Origin: Haliclystus octoradiatus
Taxonomy: Eukaryota; Cnidaria; Staurozoa; Stauromedusae; Haliclystidae
DNA: 64,000 nt
Reading direction: 5' to 3'
NCBI GenBank assembly: GCA_916610825.1
Contig: OU744448.1
Span: forward strand, 5,520,287-5,584,286
Shown here piece by piece: positions 12,620 through 24,223 of this stretch (the first letter of the stretch is position 1; each line of letters begins with the position of its first letter). The notes under the pieces were generated by a model. The model did not search any database and was not told where the DNA came from. It saw only the letters and a program-made list of their open reading frames with translations. Position numbers and translations under genes: made by a program.

Positions 12620-12740
12620 TATCTAGTATTACAGAGTATTCAACCAAATATGTGGGTGCAGTGAGTAAGAACAGCCATGCACCATTCTATATCTTCTATA
12701 TTCTATATCACATCAGTTAGGTACATGTTCACGAAATTAC
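12620..12740 (-). pseudogene. Exon-3 remnant of the IL-17-like family
   Basis: The - strand reads GCSYSLHPHIWLNTL and a stop, matching the end of the other copies (GCCCSLHPFSW at 36.0 kb, VVCSCSLHPHSW at 13.35 kb). Only the last part of exon 3 is recognisable. The upstream cysteines and exon 2 were not found. One of the conserved CCC cysteines has become Tyr. Confidence 0.45.
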
Positions 12741-13321
12741 CTTCTTCCATTGGATACATTTGAATGTAGAATTCAAAATATTACACAAGTACACAAATTA
12801 AAATGAATTAATCAAACCACAGGAAACATGAAGGAATAATGATAGTATAATTCTGAAATATCATTGCTATTATTGATGAAACTTAACACGTTTTATATTA
12901 TAGACCACCTCTCTTTATTCCGATAAACTGGCTGATTCTAGAATGGATCAAACCACTTTTCTTGTACATTTTGCTGTTTTTCAGTTTATGTTATGATTGA
13001 TACCAAGGCAATTTACAGACTGACATAACTTCCCAAGGTCATACTTTCTACTACATTTAATCACTTTGTTATATAAAAATGAAATAATGTTTTATAATAG
13101 TAGTAAAACAGAGGGCTGGTAATAAATATATCAGCTCAAAATCTCCCTGACTTCTGAAGTGGTAATTTTATCATCAAATGCCTAACGTGGCTCAATATGG
13201 TGATTCTCAGTCTGTATGTTCTCAGTTCAAATTGAGAAAAATATGTAATAATCGAATGAAAAATGTCCATTATAGAGCTAATCTGTTTTTTACCATTGCG
13301 TTAACGGCAAATGTTGGATAT

Positions 13322-14099
13322 CTAATTGTATAAATATCGAAACCAACTATGAGGGTGCAATGAGCAAGAACAAACAACACCCATATCGTATTGACGGGTA
13401 ACTTGTGGACTATTTTGTGGGAAAGAGTAATAGTTGCCGTCACTTTCACACAACCACCGTGATTCCCAAGGCATGCTTTATCACCAAAACATTCAATGTC
13501 GTTCGTGAATGGTGGAAGCCAATCAAAAGTAATAACGGCAATGTAAATCAGTTGGGCCTCCCGGTTTATATTACAAAGATAAGCTGTTTACCTACCAATT
13601 TGTACCATGGTCATATATGACTGAGCATTCTTCGCATGACTTTAGTAATCCAGAAGGACCATTTGCATGTCGACCCTTACAATGTCTTGATCCATGAACT
13701 TCAATCTTAGAATATTGACTAGAGCCTGAACGTCGTTTTCTCCTATGCATGATGTTACATTCAAGACTCTCACGAATATATCGCGGTCTTCTGCTACATC
13801 TTGATGGGCTCCACGGTGGATTGTCTCTGATTACAAATTGGTTTGTAGTCGTTACATGCATGTCCTGTTTTATTGATGGTGCCAATTGCTGCAGTAACTG
13901 TCTTGTACTTGTACTGGTGAAATGATCCAAACCATAAATCGTTTTTCATTGGGGTCTCACTGATCGGACTCTGAAGCAAATTTGGCAATTGTCTACTGCA
14001 TTGATCGCTTGTAGCATAATAAGCAGGATTAAAACTGACATTATCGTTTGAGCATTGTTGACATAGTCCATGAGATATCCAAACAGTGAGCAATACAAT
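13322..14099 (-). pseudogene. IL-17-like family copy with lost splice acceptor and frameshifts
   Basis: Exon 2 (14099-13596) follows an AG and begins with a hydrophobic stretch. It has QQCSNDNVSFNPAYYATSDQC in the first frame, then after a one-base shift near 13915 continues as a second frame. That frame contains an RRKRRS basic cluster and CEECSVIYDHGTNW, and ends at a GTAGGT donor. Exon 3 (about 13519-13322) reads LPPFTNDIECFGDKACLGNHGGC...TATITLS, then shifts frame near 13400 to QYDMGVVCSCSLHPHSW and a TAG. The acceptor that is TAG in the 35.3 and 6.8 kb copies is TTG here. Two frameshifts plus a lost acceptor make it a probable pseudogene; it is the best preserved of the - strand copies. 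Confidence 0.65.
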
Positions 14100-14143
14100 C
14101 TAAAAACACAACCACGTATAGTGAGTATAAGGACTAATATATA

Positions 14144-14710
14144 TTAAACATGATGAATTAAACATTTCATTCATTTTGTATCAGCCGGGCTATACAGTTA
14201 CATGCTAAATATATTTATTTTTATTCTGCTTGAATATAATTGATTACAATCCTTTCTCTTAATCCTGCACTGATCTCTGAAGAATACCTTTGAGGCTTCT
14301 AGTTGCACATAAGGGTTGCTGGACATCAAGTATAACCCTTGTTTCCATAAATGAATGGCAGATAGATATACAGCAGGTAAACCTACAATTGCATTATAAA
14401 CTTTATAGGCTTTGTATAGCTGCTTCATTATAAAATTATAGTTGTGTAAAATCAATTTACGTTTCCGTTATTTATTATCAAGTCATTTTAAATTTGAGAA
14501 GGGTATTATATGGAATCAATGAAATATTTTGTACTGGAATAATACTGAATAGATATGATATTATATTATTTATATATAAACTATATTTCAAATAGATAGA
14601 TAGACATATAGCAGCAGACAAGCAATTGTTTCTTGCCATTAGCCGTCATCAGTACTCCAAATCAAGCATGCTACAGCAAAACCTGAAATGTGACATAAAT
14701 TCTAACCCTG
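14144..14710. repeat. Interspersed repeat copy (partner at 48330-48600)
   Basis: The segments TTTGTATCAGCCGGGCT and 14465-14700 (with AATAGATAGATAGACATATA) match 48330-48600 closely in the same orientation. This copy carries about 280 extra bases (14189-14469) absent from the partner. Those bases hold a - strand open frame (14455-14198) that I do not recognise. The repeat family is unidentified. Confidence 0.6.
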
Positions 14711-15199
14711 AGAAATAATTTCTCAAACAAGAAGCTATTTTATTAAGTATTGTATACACACCAATCATAGTTATCTTAAAAATTGGCATAAAAATTCACA
14801 TACGTGTCTGAGTTCATTATGTCTTACACAAGAAAATCTCTCCTACCGCTATAAAACGATGCATTTTAAATCCGAGAAAAGTTTGAAAAACATGAAAACA
14901 TTCATTTTCACGATATTAAAATGTATATATCTTATTGAAATGACATGAAAGCGCCATGAAATGTCACGCATTTTCATGGTTTCCGTGTCAGTTTTATTGC
15001 TTATTAATGGAATCAATCATAAACTAACTTTTGATATCATTTCATAATTGAGATTCAATTTCTTAAGGTTTTCCTCAATTTTTTCCTAATCGATGAGTTG
15101 CATCAACTTTAGCAGAACGTGTCGTAAGCAGTGTCATTCTACAAGATTCTATGTATTTATATGCTATATTATGTCAATTAATTTAAGTACCCTTTGCGA
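14711..15199. other. No gene seen
   Basis: AT-rich DNA with no supported coding frame or recognised repeat. Confidence 0.4.
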
Positions 15200-15441
15200 C
15201 TTTTTTTTTTCTTTTTTTCTTTTTTTTAATTTATCATTTATCAACAAACAGGGTAAGCTTGCAGCTTTTCTTCACCGGGGTGATTGGTTAATTTGCTAGT
15301 ATTTTGAAGCTTGTGTGCGTGCGTTTAATAGCCGGAAGCCCTTCCTGACGCCAACCTATAGTGCTCAGGCCAGGGATTGAACCCGAGACCCTGCAGGCCG
15401 TGGTCCAACGCCCTTGCCACTACACCAAGGCCGCACTTGTA
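15200..15441 (-). mobile_element. tRNA-derived SINE
   Basis: Read on the - strand, the 5' head (near 15439) has a TGGTGTAGTGGCAAGGG box A-like motif and, 45 bases on, GGGTTCAATCCC as a box B. It is followed by a body with GGCGTCAGGAAGGGC and, at the far end, a poly(A)-like tail (poly-T with a few C's on the + strand at 15200-15229). This is the layout of a pol III-transcribed SINE. No clear target duplication was found. Confidence 0.75.
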
Positions 15442-16975
15442 AGTTATAAATGTAATAAAGAAGAATAATAATCCATAGGCTTTGCTCAACCATCGTCATG
15501 GAGAGAATCAAAGAAATCTACAAAGAATAAGTTTTCCAACCTCTCCTTCACACAGCTTCACAGCACAAATATTCTATATCACCTTAAATGACAAAGTAGA
15601 ATAAGAGTGATATATATTGATACAATAGCATATATGGCAAGGGGTAACATGTTGACACATTGCAAATGAGCATGAGATACAAGCTGGCTCAAAAATACAA
15701 GCCAATAAAACTAATCAATGAAGCGTAGAGATTGCTGTCAAACCCAGGAGATAAAACTATGATTCAAAGAGAAAATTGTTAACATTTTTATGTAGATCAT
15801 CTTGACTCCGAAGAAAGAATTTTATATTGGATCAAACACTTTGCATTGTATAAAGTTCGTTGATACTCTTAATTCCTGCCATTGAATACCTACCAAGACA
15901 ATACGTACACATCTGTGGCTTAAAAAGAGTTAATCAGGTATGACCTATAGTTTCGGCTTTTCATGGTGCTGCAAAGGACAATGCCGCTAAACATGCTTGT
16001 ATCTTTAATCAAGAAATCTATTACATATATATATTTAGTATTATGTTACTTTTACAAAATGATTTTCTTTTTTACTCTTCTCTGCAGATCATTTGATACT
16101 TCTGAAGGAAAGTCGTATTTTTAATTAGGGATGTGAACGTCGGATGTGTATGTCGTATTTTTTATTCATGCTTTAATGCTTTGATAAATTCTATACAAGT
16201 GTATGATGCTTCAATACACGCATGAACAATCTGAAAAATATCATTAAATTTTGTTGATCCAGATCCTCAATATAACAACATATAACAACATATAACCACA
16301 TTTTACAAAGAATTTTAGTTTTCATTTGATTCAGATTGAATAAGTATGCACATGTATATCTTTACCTCTCGTCCGAATGGACATGAGTCACTGTGATTAC
16401 GTTGGAGAGAATTGTCATGTATAGACATATATCCATGACGATGTTTTAATGTAAACTTTTTAGACACATGATCTTTAAAACAAAATCCGATTTTAAAATT
16501 ATTACTAAATAATAGCATTATTTAAATCTTTGTATTCAACTTCCAATGATACCAACTCCATTCCTCTATGTAAAGCGATAGCGATAAGCGAAACCTATGC
16601 TTGCCATCAGGCGCAGGTAAAGGATTATAAATCCCCTTGTATTGAAGATAATTGTTCTATGCAACACCCATTTTCATAAAATGCATGGGTAAAAGGGTAG
16701 CCCCTGCAACATATACCCCTGACCCAATTTTATATCAATAGAAACTCAGGTAGAAAAACCCTTTGTGTAGCAGAGAATTAATACAAGAAAAACAACAAAG
16801 CAATCGAAATATAATCTAACACAAGTTAGAAGGTATGGATGAATGCTATTTTATCGGCACACGCAAAATCACGCTGGTCACAACATTACCAGACATGCGA
16901 GAGCTCCAAGCTTTCAGAGCATGAAAGATGATGATCAATTTGGTTCCAATGAGAATATGATAACAAAAATCTATG
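15442..16975. other. No gene seen
   Basis: AT-rich DNA; only short chance frames. Nothing assigned. Confidence 0.4.
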
Positions 16976-17772
16976 AAATGATAGATTACGCAATGCTTCG
17001 AAAGAGTTTCAGGTTTGGCTTCACGATGCCTCGAGTCGTTGTTGAGTCTTCGACTGGTAAAAACAGATAAAATGTTAACATTTATTTTATTACACAGGGA
17101 TTTGATATCTCTTCTCACTATATTACTTGCGCCCTGATCTTTAAAAGGCAACTTAACTATAGCGTCAGGTAGCCTGCGCGCAGACCCAATTTTTTTATGA
17201 TTATTTGGGTCTGCGTAATATCGACAGAAGGCTTGCGCTTGGCTGAATTACTAATCATAATAAAGATTTGGGTCTGCGCGCAGGCTAAGCGTCAGGTGGC
17301 TTTCAAATGTTAACATGGTCAATACTATTAAATAATAAAACTAAAACGACTAAGATAAAAATTCAAAAGGGAAACTGACGAGGTTAAACGAAATTCACGA
17401 TTTATTCACGGTGTAATAATGTTTTTAAAAGTCCTGTTTTGTAACGCTGATCGACAATGATTTAAAATGTAACAAAAGGCCGGTATTGCTTTCTTTACGG
17501 TAGACTTACGTTTCAATAAATTCTCCATTGTATTCTAAAAGTAATCCAAGAAAGGGCAATTTATTGTTTCTTTGTGTCTCCATGGTGAAAGTAATAGATG
17601 GTTGGATTCGATTTAAACTGTCGAGAAATCGATTAGCCTCGTCATTGTTCGTTACTATGGCAATAGTTTCATCGACATAGCGTTGATAATAGCGAAGTAG
17701 ATATTGAATTTTTATCAGTTTTTCTTCAACATGGCACATAAAGACATTAGACACCGATGTGTATGAAGCGGA
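16976..17772 (-). pseudogene. Penelope-like element, partial (RT and start of GIY-YIG region)
   Basis: From 17772 the - strand reads NVFMCHVEEKL...YYQRYVDETIAIVTNNDEANRFLDSLN...SITFTMETQRNNKLPFLG. These are the RT blocks of Penelope-like elements, with the catalytic YVDD changed to YVDE. After a gap holding a MITE, 17151-16976 gives SNIVRRDIKSLCNK...SKHCVIYHF, the lead-in to the C-terminal endonuclease domain, where homology stops. The copy at 32.9-34.5 kb is an inverted paralogue. Both the 5' and 3' ends are missing here, so it is non-functional. Confidence 0.75.
17170..17287. mobile_element. 118-bp MITE with 9-10 bp target duplication (Mutator-like size)
   Basis: Terminal inverted repeats TAGCCTGCGCGCAGACCC are near-perfect at both ends. 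The flanks AGCGTCAGG at 17161-17169 and 17288-17296 form a 9-bp target duplication (10 bp if the next T is counted). The paralogous Penelope-like copy on the other strand near 33.78 kb has a single AGCGTCAGGT with no insert, a clean empty site. The duplication length suggests a Mutator-like family. Confidence 0.85.
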
Positions 17773-17900
17773 ATCGGGGTCATAATTCCTAACCTCCGTG
17801 CTGTCGTTGGATTTCCGTGTCATCGTTGAATTTCATTCCATGTTTCCATTCCGTCGTTCTCTGCGCTGTCATCTGTGCATCAAATTGAAAACATCATCAA
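17773..17900 (-). repeat. Degenerate minisatellite-like unit fused to Penelope RT
   Basis: Read on the - strand this has the succession CAGATGACAGCGCAG, GAATGAAATTCAACGA, AATTATGACCCCGATTCCG. The same succession occurs in two imperfect units on the + strand at 18955-19170. It replaces the expected 5' half of the Penelope RT, producing a chimeric open frame that starts at 17823. Confidence 0.55.
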
Positions 17901-18954
17901 GAATAAATTTCAGGACCCTTCAGGTCAAATTTTAAAGGCTTTAGTTTGTGGTTTAACAGGAGAATTTTTGGAAAATACAGTGGTTATTTAGTCTTAAAGA
18001 CTTATATATGAGGTCAGGATTGTAAAATATTCGAGCTTATATGAATATAGAAAACGATGGCAATGTTTGCGGTTTATTAATTGAGAGACATTAAATTATT
18101 ATCGGAACATGAAATCGAAGGTTGACAGACAGACTCGGAAAAAGCAAAATCAAAATCCATGAAATGTGGAAGCAGCAAATATTGGGCATTTTAGTCTTGA
18201 AGTAGTGGAACTTTTTCATTCTGATCAATGGCATCAATATTATTGTGGTAGATTAATATAGTTAGGTTGCATCCATGTTCTATTGAATTTAGGTGTCTAG
18301 AGTGTATGTGTAATCTATATTAATATAATTAAGTGTGAAACGCGCGCGAAAACAAAACACTACACAGAATATCAGTATCTCATCGATTTTGATGTAGCAT
18401 TTTCGGAGTCTTCCTCCAGTTACATTTTCCGATATAATAGCTATAATATTAATAGCTATAAATCTTTCCCAATTAATGGTATAAATGACATTAACAAATT
18501 GCAAACATTTCCATTGTTTTTCCGTCATAATCGTGAGTATTTCACAATCCAGATATCTGATAAAACTTACAACAACTATTTGAAAACGAACAATAAAGTA
18601 TACTGTAAGACTATGGTCGATGTGAGGGAGATATAAACGACACAGTAAAAGTTTCAAGTAATTATCTTATCATTGGACCCTCGACGAACTCTAAACGCGA
18701 GTCCCGCTCAAGACTTCAAACTCTCTTTTTATGTGCAAACACCACTGACCTGCGATACCGCAGTCAACATATGAACATCACATGATCACCTAAACAACTG
18801 GAGCATACATAAGCAATGAGTGCTAAGCCTGAATCTGACAGCAAATAATATCCAGTGTAGATAATATCAAACATAAATCGAAAACCTTCCTAACCTTTCT
18901 AATGAAACACCGTAGTCAAATAAAAGTTGAGACAATTTGGTAGTTGCTTGCGCA
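17901..18954. other. No gene seen
   Basis: Contains a - strand open frame of 122 codons (18657-18289) without recognisable domains; probably chance. A hydrophobic composition is its only feature. Confidence 0.35.
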
Positions 18955-19170
18955 GATGGCGACGCAGATGGCAGCGCAGACGACGGAATGAAGTTCAACA
19001 ACGAAGCGAGATCCAACGACGACTCCGCAGCTCAGAACATTGACCCCAATTCCGCACGAAATTAATTGCACAGATGGCAGCTCAGATGACGATGAAATGG
19101 AAACACGGACTGAAATTCAACGACGGCACGAACGTTCGGAATTATGACCCCGATTCCGCTTCATAGATGT
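18955..19170 (+). repeat. Degenerate minisatellite-like repeat, about two units
   Basis: Two imperfect units contain CGCAGATGGCAGC, GAAATTCAACGACG and GACCCCRATTCCGC. The same unit in the opposite orientation lies at 17773-17900 beside the Penelope-like remnant, so the repeat may belong to that element's flank. Confidence 0.55.
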
Positions 19171-19989
19171 GAATTTTGATGGCTACTTTTCTTTAGTTAC
19201 GTTCCAACAATGTTTTTCAATAAAGTTCTTTAGATTCAATGTAAATTCAAAATAATGCTGCGGTGCTTTTGTATTATTTCATATTTGCATTGTTGCCATG
19301 CATTCACATATGTCTGAGAATTAGCTTGACAAAATCATTTTTGAGTAGTCGGATTGATGTCATTTTACACAACAATTATCGAAGAATGAGCCGATCATTT
19401 TCTGTTTGCTAATTAGTAGAACATGATTTAAAGGCAACACAAAACATGAAATGATTTCCTTGTATTTTGAAACTTTTAAAAACGTTTTTGTAATCTTTTA
19501 ACACTTGTTCAAAATCACACAGCATCTGTTGTGATATCTGGATTTCCAGTTTCAAGGAATCGTACATAATCGTATAAGCTTCCCATATCACTCAAGAGCT
19601 GATTCGGACAATAGATTTCCAATACTGTGGCTATTAGATGGTGGTGTTTATTATAAAAAGATATAGCTCATTTAAAATACACGCCATTGTTGATGTCGTG
19701 GGATGTCGTGTTTTGTGATGGAACTGGCTATCAAGAACAGACTTAGCTTAATTATATGTATAGATACGTTTTTGTACGATTTCTTTGGACGTGAGGTTTT
19801 TTTTTTCAGAAAATCACATCTCTTTAAATTCGCCTTTTATATCGTAAAACTACTAATCAAACCAAACAAAATTCCTTCCGATCTACTTTGTATCTAGCCG
19901 AATAACGATATTTGGACTCATTCAGAGAACTGATCGCGGATGCATTTTATGTACAAAATGACAGTATTTTGGGGATATATTTTGTTTAC
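19171..19989. other. No gene seen
   Basis: No supported coding frame or repeat. Confidence 0.4.
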
Positions 19990-21827
19990 AGAGTATAGCG
20001 ATGTTACATTCGAATCATTAAAAATAAATAGCTGTCCTTCGTAACAAATTAACAATGGCATAATAAAGATAATAGCACTCTGATTGTATGTATCCTGAAG
20101 GTGTAGCGTATAATTTTTATTGAATAGTTTGCCTGATAATCGCATCGGCGTGAAACTTTGAGTAGCAAACATGATTGTCTGATTGTCTGATTTATGACTT
20201 TACATATTTTACATATTAAAATGCAAATTATAATTATATTGATTATTTTATATATTTTGAAATCAATCCATGAAATTTAATTACAACTTGAAAAAAGCTT
20301 ATTTGTATGTAACTGTAAAGTAAGTGTGAGTTAAGCTGACCCTTATATAATAACTATATTTAAGATTGCAACATGAAAATGAAAGTTTTCGTAGTATTCA
20401 TTGAATCTTCAAATAAACCAATTATAATTTTATTTTAAAAAATCTGTTTTGCATAATTTTGCTTTTTTCAGCTATTGGAACTAATCACCTTCTGACTCAA
20501 TGTTACAATTATTGCCGAGGTAATTACCAATATCTAACTTCTTTGTTTTATTCTATCAGAAAAATGACTCACTGATCAAACATGCCATTATATGTTGCCT
20601 CTTTACGCCATAACGGTTAAAAACCACGGAGCGGTCAACACAGCTTAGAATTGAGCGCAGTTCGACCAATGAAATTGCTCGAATTTCGTATTGACCTGTT
20701 AGTCAATGTTAGGTGTGCCTAGTTTACAAATTCAAATATTATCTAAACAAACACGCACATTATATACGGTATGCATCAGTTGATGAGACTTTTTTATCAT
20801 ATCCATTACAGAATAATGAGAATAAGTATTGACTGTATTAGGAATTGACTAGACTTGAATTAGACGTTGGTGGTAAAATATAAAAAGGTTCCCAAAGTAT
20901 ATTTAAATTGAGTCACAAAATCGTAACTTTAACTGTAGTTTTGAAAGAAAAATGAGCGCGCAAAGCAAAAACCCAAGAACAACGTATACGAATAGAAAAT
21001 GGTTCTCTTTTTAAAGAAGAAATCTCCCAATATCCAGAATATACACTTTAAGTAAAATGCATTACCAAGAACAATAAACTGTAAACTATGTAATAGCAAA
21101 GGTGATTTAACATTTAGCTGTTTTAGTAGATCTGATTTAACCGGCAAGTCTCGTTGTGTTTCATATATCAGAGGAAAATTATCGTACTTTTGGCAAAATA
21201 TAATACAAATGTTATTGTAACTCCTTCTGGAAATCCAAATTGCATAATTCATGATCAAAAACTTCTTAGCGTTTTGGGAATATGTAGCATATATGTTAGC
21301 TTCATGGTATTTGATTGTTTAGTTTCCTATGATTATTGCCAGTGAAGCATGGTTTAAAAACCAAATCTTTCCCCAGCAAGCCCTCAAATTTTCTATTGGT
21401 AATCCCAAACTACATTTCCCCATATGGGTTATGTGATTTCTACCAACTCTCTAAAATATCATGCAGATTTACGTAAAGTTATATAGATGTGCATTGATCC
21501 AGTTGAATCAACAAACGTCCATCCCTCTTGACCTTTATCCAAGTAAACAGCTTATATTCTATATATGAAACAGATTCTATCATATTTTGTAAGAAATAAT
21601 GTGTTCAATAGGACTGTTTCACTTCCGGGCATGTTGATGTTCCTTGACAATACATCCCAGGATCACATTCCTTTCAAATTACATCACCCGGATTATCAAT
21701 CTTTTTTAATAAAAATTCTCAAAGGAGTCGTTGATTGCCTGTGAAAAAGCTTCAATAAACATGATTATCCATTCATGCATGCTAACCAGGAGTAAAACAC
21801 AATGCACGCTGATATCTAAGAGATGTT

Positions 21828-22105
21828 ACTTTCGTATTACAGTATTTGAGAGGATATATAACAATTACAAAGGTGTGTTGAAATTTCGGGAATCTTTTAA
21901 GCAATAAATAGAATCAAAACATTGCTGAAAACACTGTTACTATGTTACTATTATTATTATTATTAGTATTATTATTAATAACATAGCAACGGTGTTTTCA
22001 GCAATGTTATGAATCTATTTGTTGCTATAGTTTCACGAATTTTCAATATCTTTGTAAACATCTTTGTAAGTGTTACATATTATCTCAAGTAATACGAAAA
22101 TAATA
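21828..22105. repeat. Inverted duplication around a (TTA)n core
   Basis: Two arms of about 125 bp (21828-21955 and 21975-22105) are reverse complements, sharing GCAATAAATAGAWTC, AAAACATTGCTGAAAACAC and the run to the TACTTGAGATAAT-like end. A short TTA microsatellite lies between them. Blocks B and C hold only the left arm, so the duplication is private to block A. It could fold into a long hairpin. Confidence 0.7.
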
Positions 22106-22240
22106 GTAAATCAAGTAATAATTATAAGATTAAAATATTGCTGAAAATTATTATTATCCCTCCTATTATAAGTAGATATCTATTAAATCTGTTTTGCATG
22201 ACAAATAGTGTATACAATTGTTCTATCTATTATCAAAGCG

Positions 22241-22332
22241 ATAGTATTTAAATAGTGTCTACGCCAGTCTGCACGTAAAGTTTGAGCAGACAACATTCAT
22301 CCTTCAACTCATAACCTCACATCAAATCAAAC
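22241..22332 (+). promoter_or_regulatory. Core promoter and 5' leader of cassette A
   Basis: A TATTTAAATA box-like motif (about 22245-22254) lies about 85 bases before the ATG at 22333. The equivalent position in the two related cassettes holds TATATATATG. The sequence between the box and the ATG (with CGCCAGTCTGCACGTAAAGT) is well conserved in all three, as expected for a core promoter and leader. Transcription itself is inferred. Confidence 0.5.
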
Positions 22333-22359
22333 ATGTTTGTCAGAGAATGTATCATACTG
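22333..22359 (+). CDS. First coding exon, cassette A (MFVRECIIL)
   Basis: ATG through CTG, 27 nt, followed directly by a consensus GTGAGT donor at 22360. It ends in phase 0, and the exon beginning at 35317 starts in phase 0 with IILVIALICISQG. The join would give a typical signal peptide. It is identical in cassettes B and C. As the nearest upstream + strand exon of its kind it is the best candidate first exon for the 35.3 kb gene. The roughly 13 kb intron would contain the LINE and a Penelope-like element. Splicing is inferred from phase and sequence logic only. Confidence 0.5.
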
Positions 22360-22966
22360 GTGAGTGATTGTACATTCTGATGTTTCGCAAATATCTCATG
22401 CATTCACTCTATAATTTATTCAATTAATTAATAATGTGCAGAATGTGTTGCCAAGTTGCAGAAAAATAATATTGAATTCTACGTTCAAGTTTCTCGAAAC
22501 AAGTTTTTCTATTTCCCTTTCCGTTTCTTAGGTTATGTTTATTTCATTCTGTTGCACTAAGCTATATAGCATATAGCAAGATGTGGACGATACGTACTAG
22601 TGAGCATTCAATTGCCCTGCACCCAAACATTAAAAAAATCAAAAAGGGTAAACCTGAGAAACGATAAACTAATATAAAAAGTAGATATATGTTAAGTAAA
22701 GTTTGGTAAATTCTTCGATTGATGCAGCGGCGGTTCAAATTCGCAGTATATAGTTGAGGCAAAGCTGTTATAGGATTAGCACAACTAAATTAACGATAGT
22801 GCAATGAACGTGAGAGAGTTCCACGTTTTCTGGCAGATAGTTCCATGTTATTAACATATAAATTTATGTTGACTGATGTCTTTAGGCAGTAAAAAGAAGG
22901 TCATAATATTAGTTTTATAGGTAACATATGGTTTTTAAGGCGAGGATGTAAGCGAAGGTTAACATC

Positions 22967-23902
22967 ACTGATCTATATAATAACTGGATAGCGCATCTAT
23001 TGTCCGATTGCGCGTGCTCTGAAAAGGCGCTGCTGACATCTTGCGTGGAGCAATTTGCATTGTGAGCTAAACGGAATTAATGGCGGTCAATGAGGAAAAC
23101 AAGAGGCGCTATTGGATTTATTACAATAATGACCAAGCGCTGAGGATTTTTTGACGATCTCATTTTTCTATGTACTAATACTTTGTCATTGAGCAAATTG
23201 AATGCCTATAAATATAAATATAGCTTGTATAAATCAACACAACATTTAACTCATTGACTGAAAAATCACAAGTCATTTTTCCATCGGATCTAGTTATCAT
23301 TAGATCTAATGTATTACCATTTATGTGGTTAGGAAAGTCAATATGATGACACAGATTGAAGATGTCTAATAAATCATTAAAGTTAGTTAGAAAGGGATCA
23401 ATAAATACAACATTAGCTATAGAGACCTAAATATATTTAATTAAATTTGAAGTGAATGAATGATGATGATGATAAATGTGCAAAATTCAATGGAGGTTGT
23501 TCAATAATTGTGCTCTGTTTTGCTGTTGTTATTTATTTCTGTGGATGTATAGTTTCTGAATTGCAATACCTACTTGTGAAATGACACTTTTTCTTGTTCT
23601 TGATTGTTTTCTTTATTTCCATGTTTTTTACATTTTGTTCGTGATTTACACATGTGAACTGAGCAGGCTGGCATTATAATTTGATTTTTTTAGCAACAAA
23701 TATTTAAACTGATATTCTATTAGCTACAATAATACAAGATTGATTCACCCAATTCGTAATTTTTCATTGGACATAGCATGTTTTACAAGAGAAATGGTCC
23801 AGGCAATATGGCTGCCTTGGTTTGTAAACAAACTTGACCTGGCTTCAAATTTCGCGCCTTTCGCACAATGGGTTGCGCTATCCAGTTATTACATAGATCA
23901 GT
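22967..23902. mobile_element. 936-bp non-autonomous Mutator-like element
   Basis: The ends are inverted repeats beginning ACTGATCTATATAATAACTG (one mismatch in that stretch) and continuing imperfectly for about 50 bp. The flanks GGTTAACATC at 22957-22966 and 23903-23912 are a perfect 10-bp target duplication. The matching part of block C runs from TTCTGGCAGATA straight to GCATTTATTTG without it. No transposase is encoded; the 84-codon + frame at 23740 crosses the right end and is not a gene. Confidence 0.8.
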
Positions 23903-24223
23903 GGTTAACATCAGTAGCAGTAGTAGCGCAAGCAAGACGGGAAATGCGCAAGGGCATTTATTTGTTTGTGCGCAAAGGTTTTCCAAAAATATAATGCATT
24001 GTCTTACTTTTGTCCTATGAACACCCTCATGGTTTTCTCAAGCAGGTTTAGGTTGTTGGTGGAGTGACAGAAAGAGCATACGTAATGCATTGTAAAATCT
24101 TTGATTCGTAATAACATCCAAAAAGCAATTTTCCAACAAAATTACTCGTATAGCTCTAGCACCGTTTTCCATATATATTATATATATAGCACCATATCAC
24201 AATATTTTCCACGACATGCATGC

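Larger units (their letters stand above)
19990..24180 (+). repeat. Segmental duplication, block A (paralogue of block C)
   Basis: Colinear, same-orientation homology with 56762-63440. Shared landmarks include the TTGCCTGATAATCGCMTCGGC segment (20130/58207), the GTAAACTATGTAATAGCAAAGG segment (about 21068/59215) and CCCCAGCAAGCCCTCAAA (21372/60521). They also include the exon-1 cassette (22333/62699) and the CTCTAGCAYCGTTTT end (24152/63410). Block B (45230-46240) shares the middle third. Copy A carries its own inverted duplication and a Mutator-like insertion. Confidence 0.8.

Noticed and set aside
18289..18657. 122-codon - strand frame as a gene
   Set aside because: No recognisable domain, no splice or start context and composition typical of AT-rich chance frames.
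23740..23994. 84-codon + strand open frame
   Set aside because: It spans the right end of a Mutator-like element and its target duplication, so it did not exist before the insertion.
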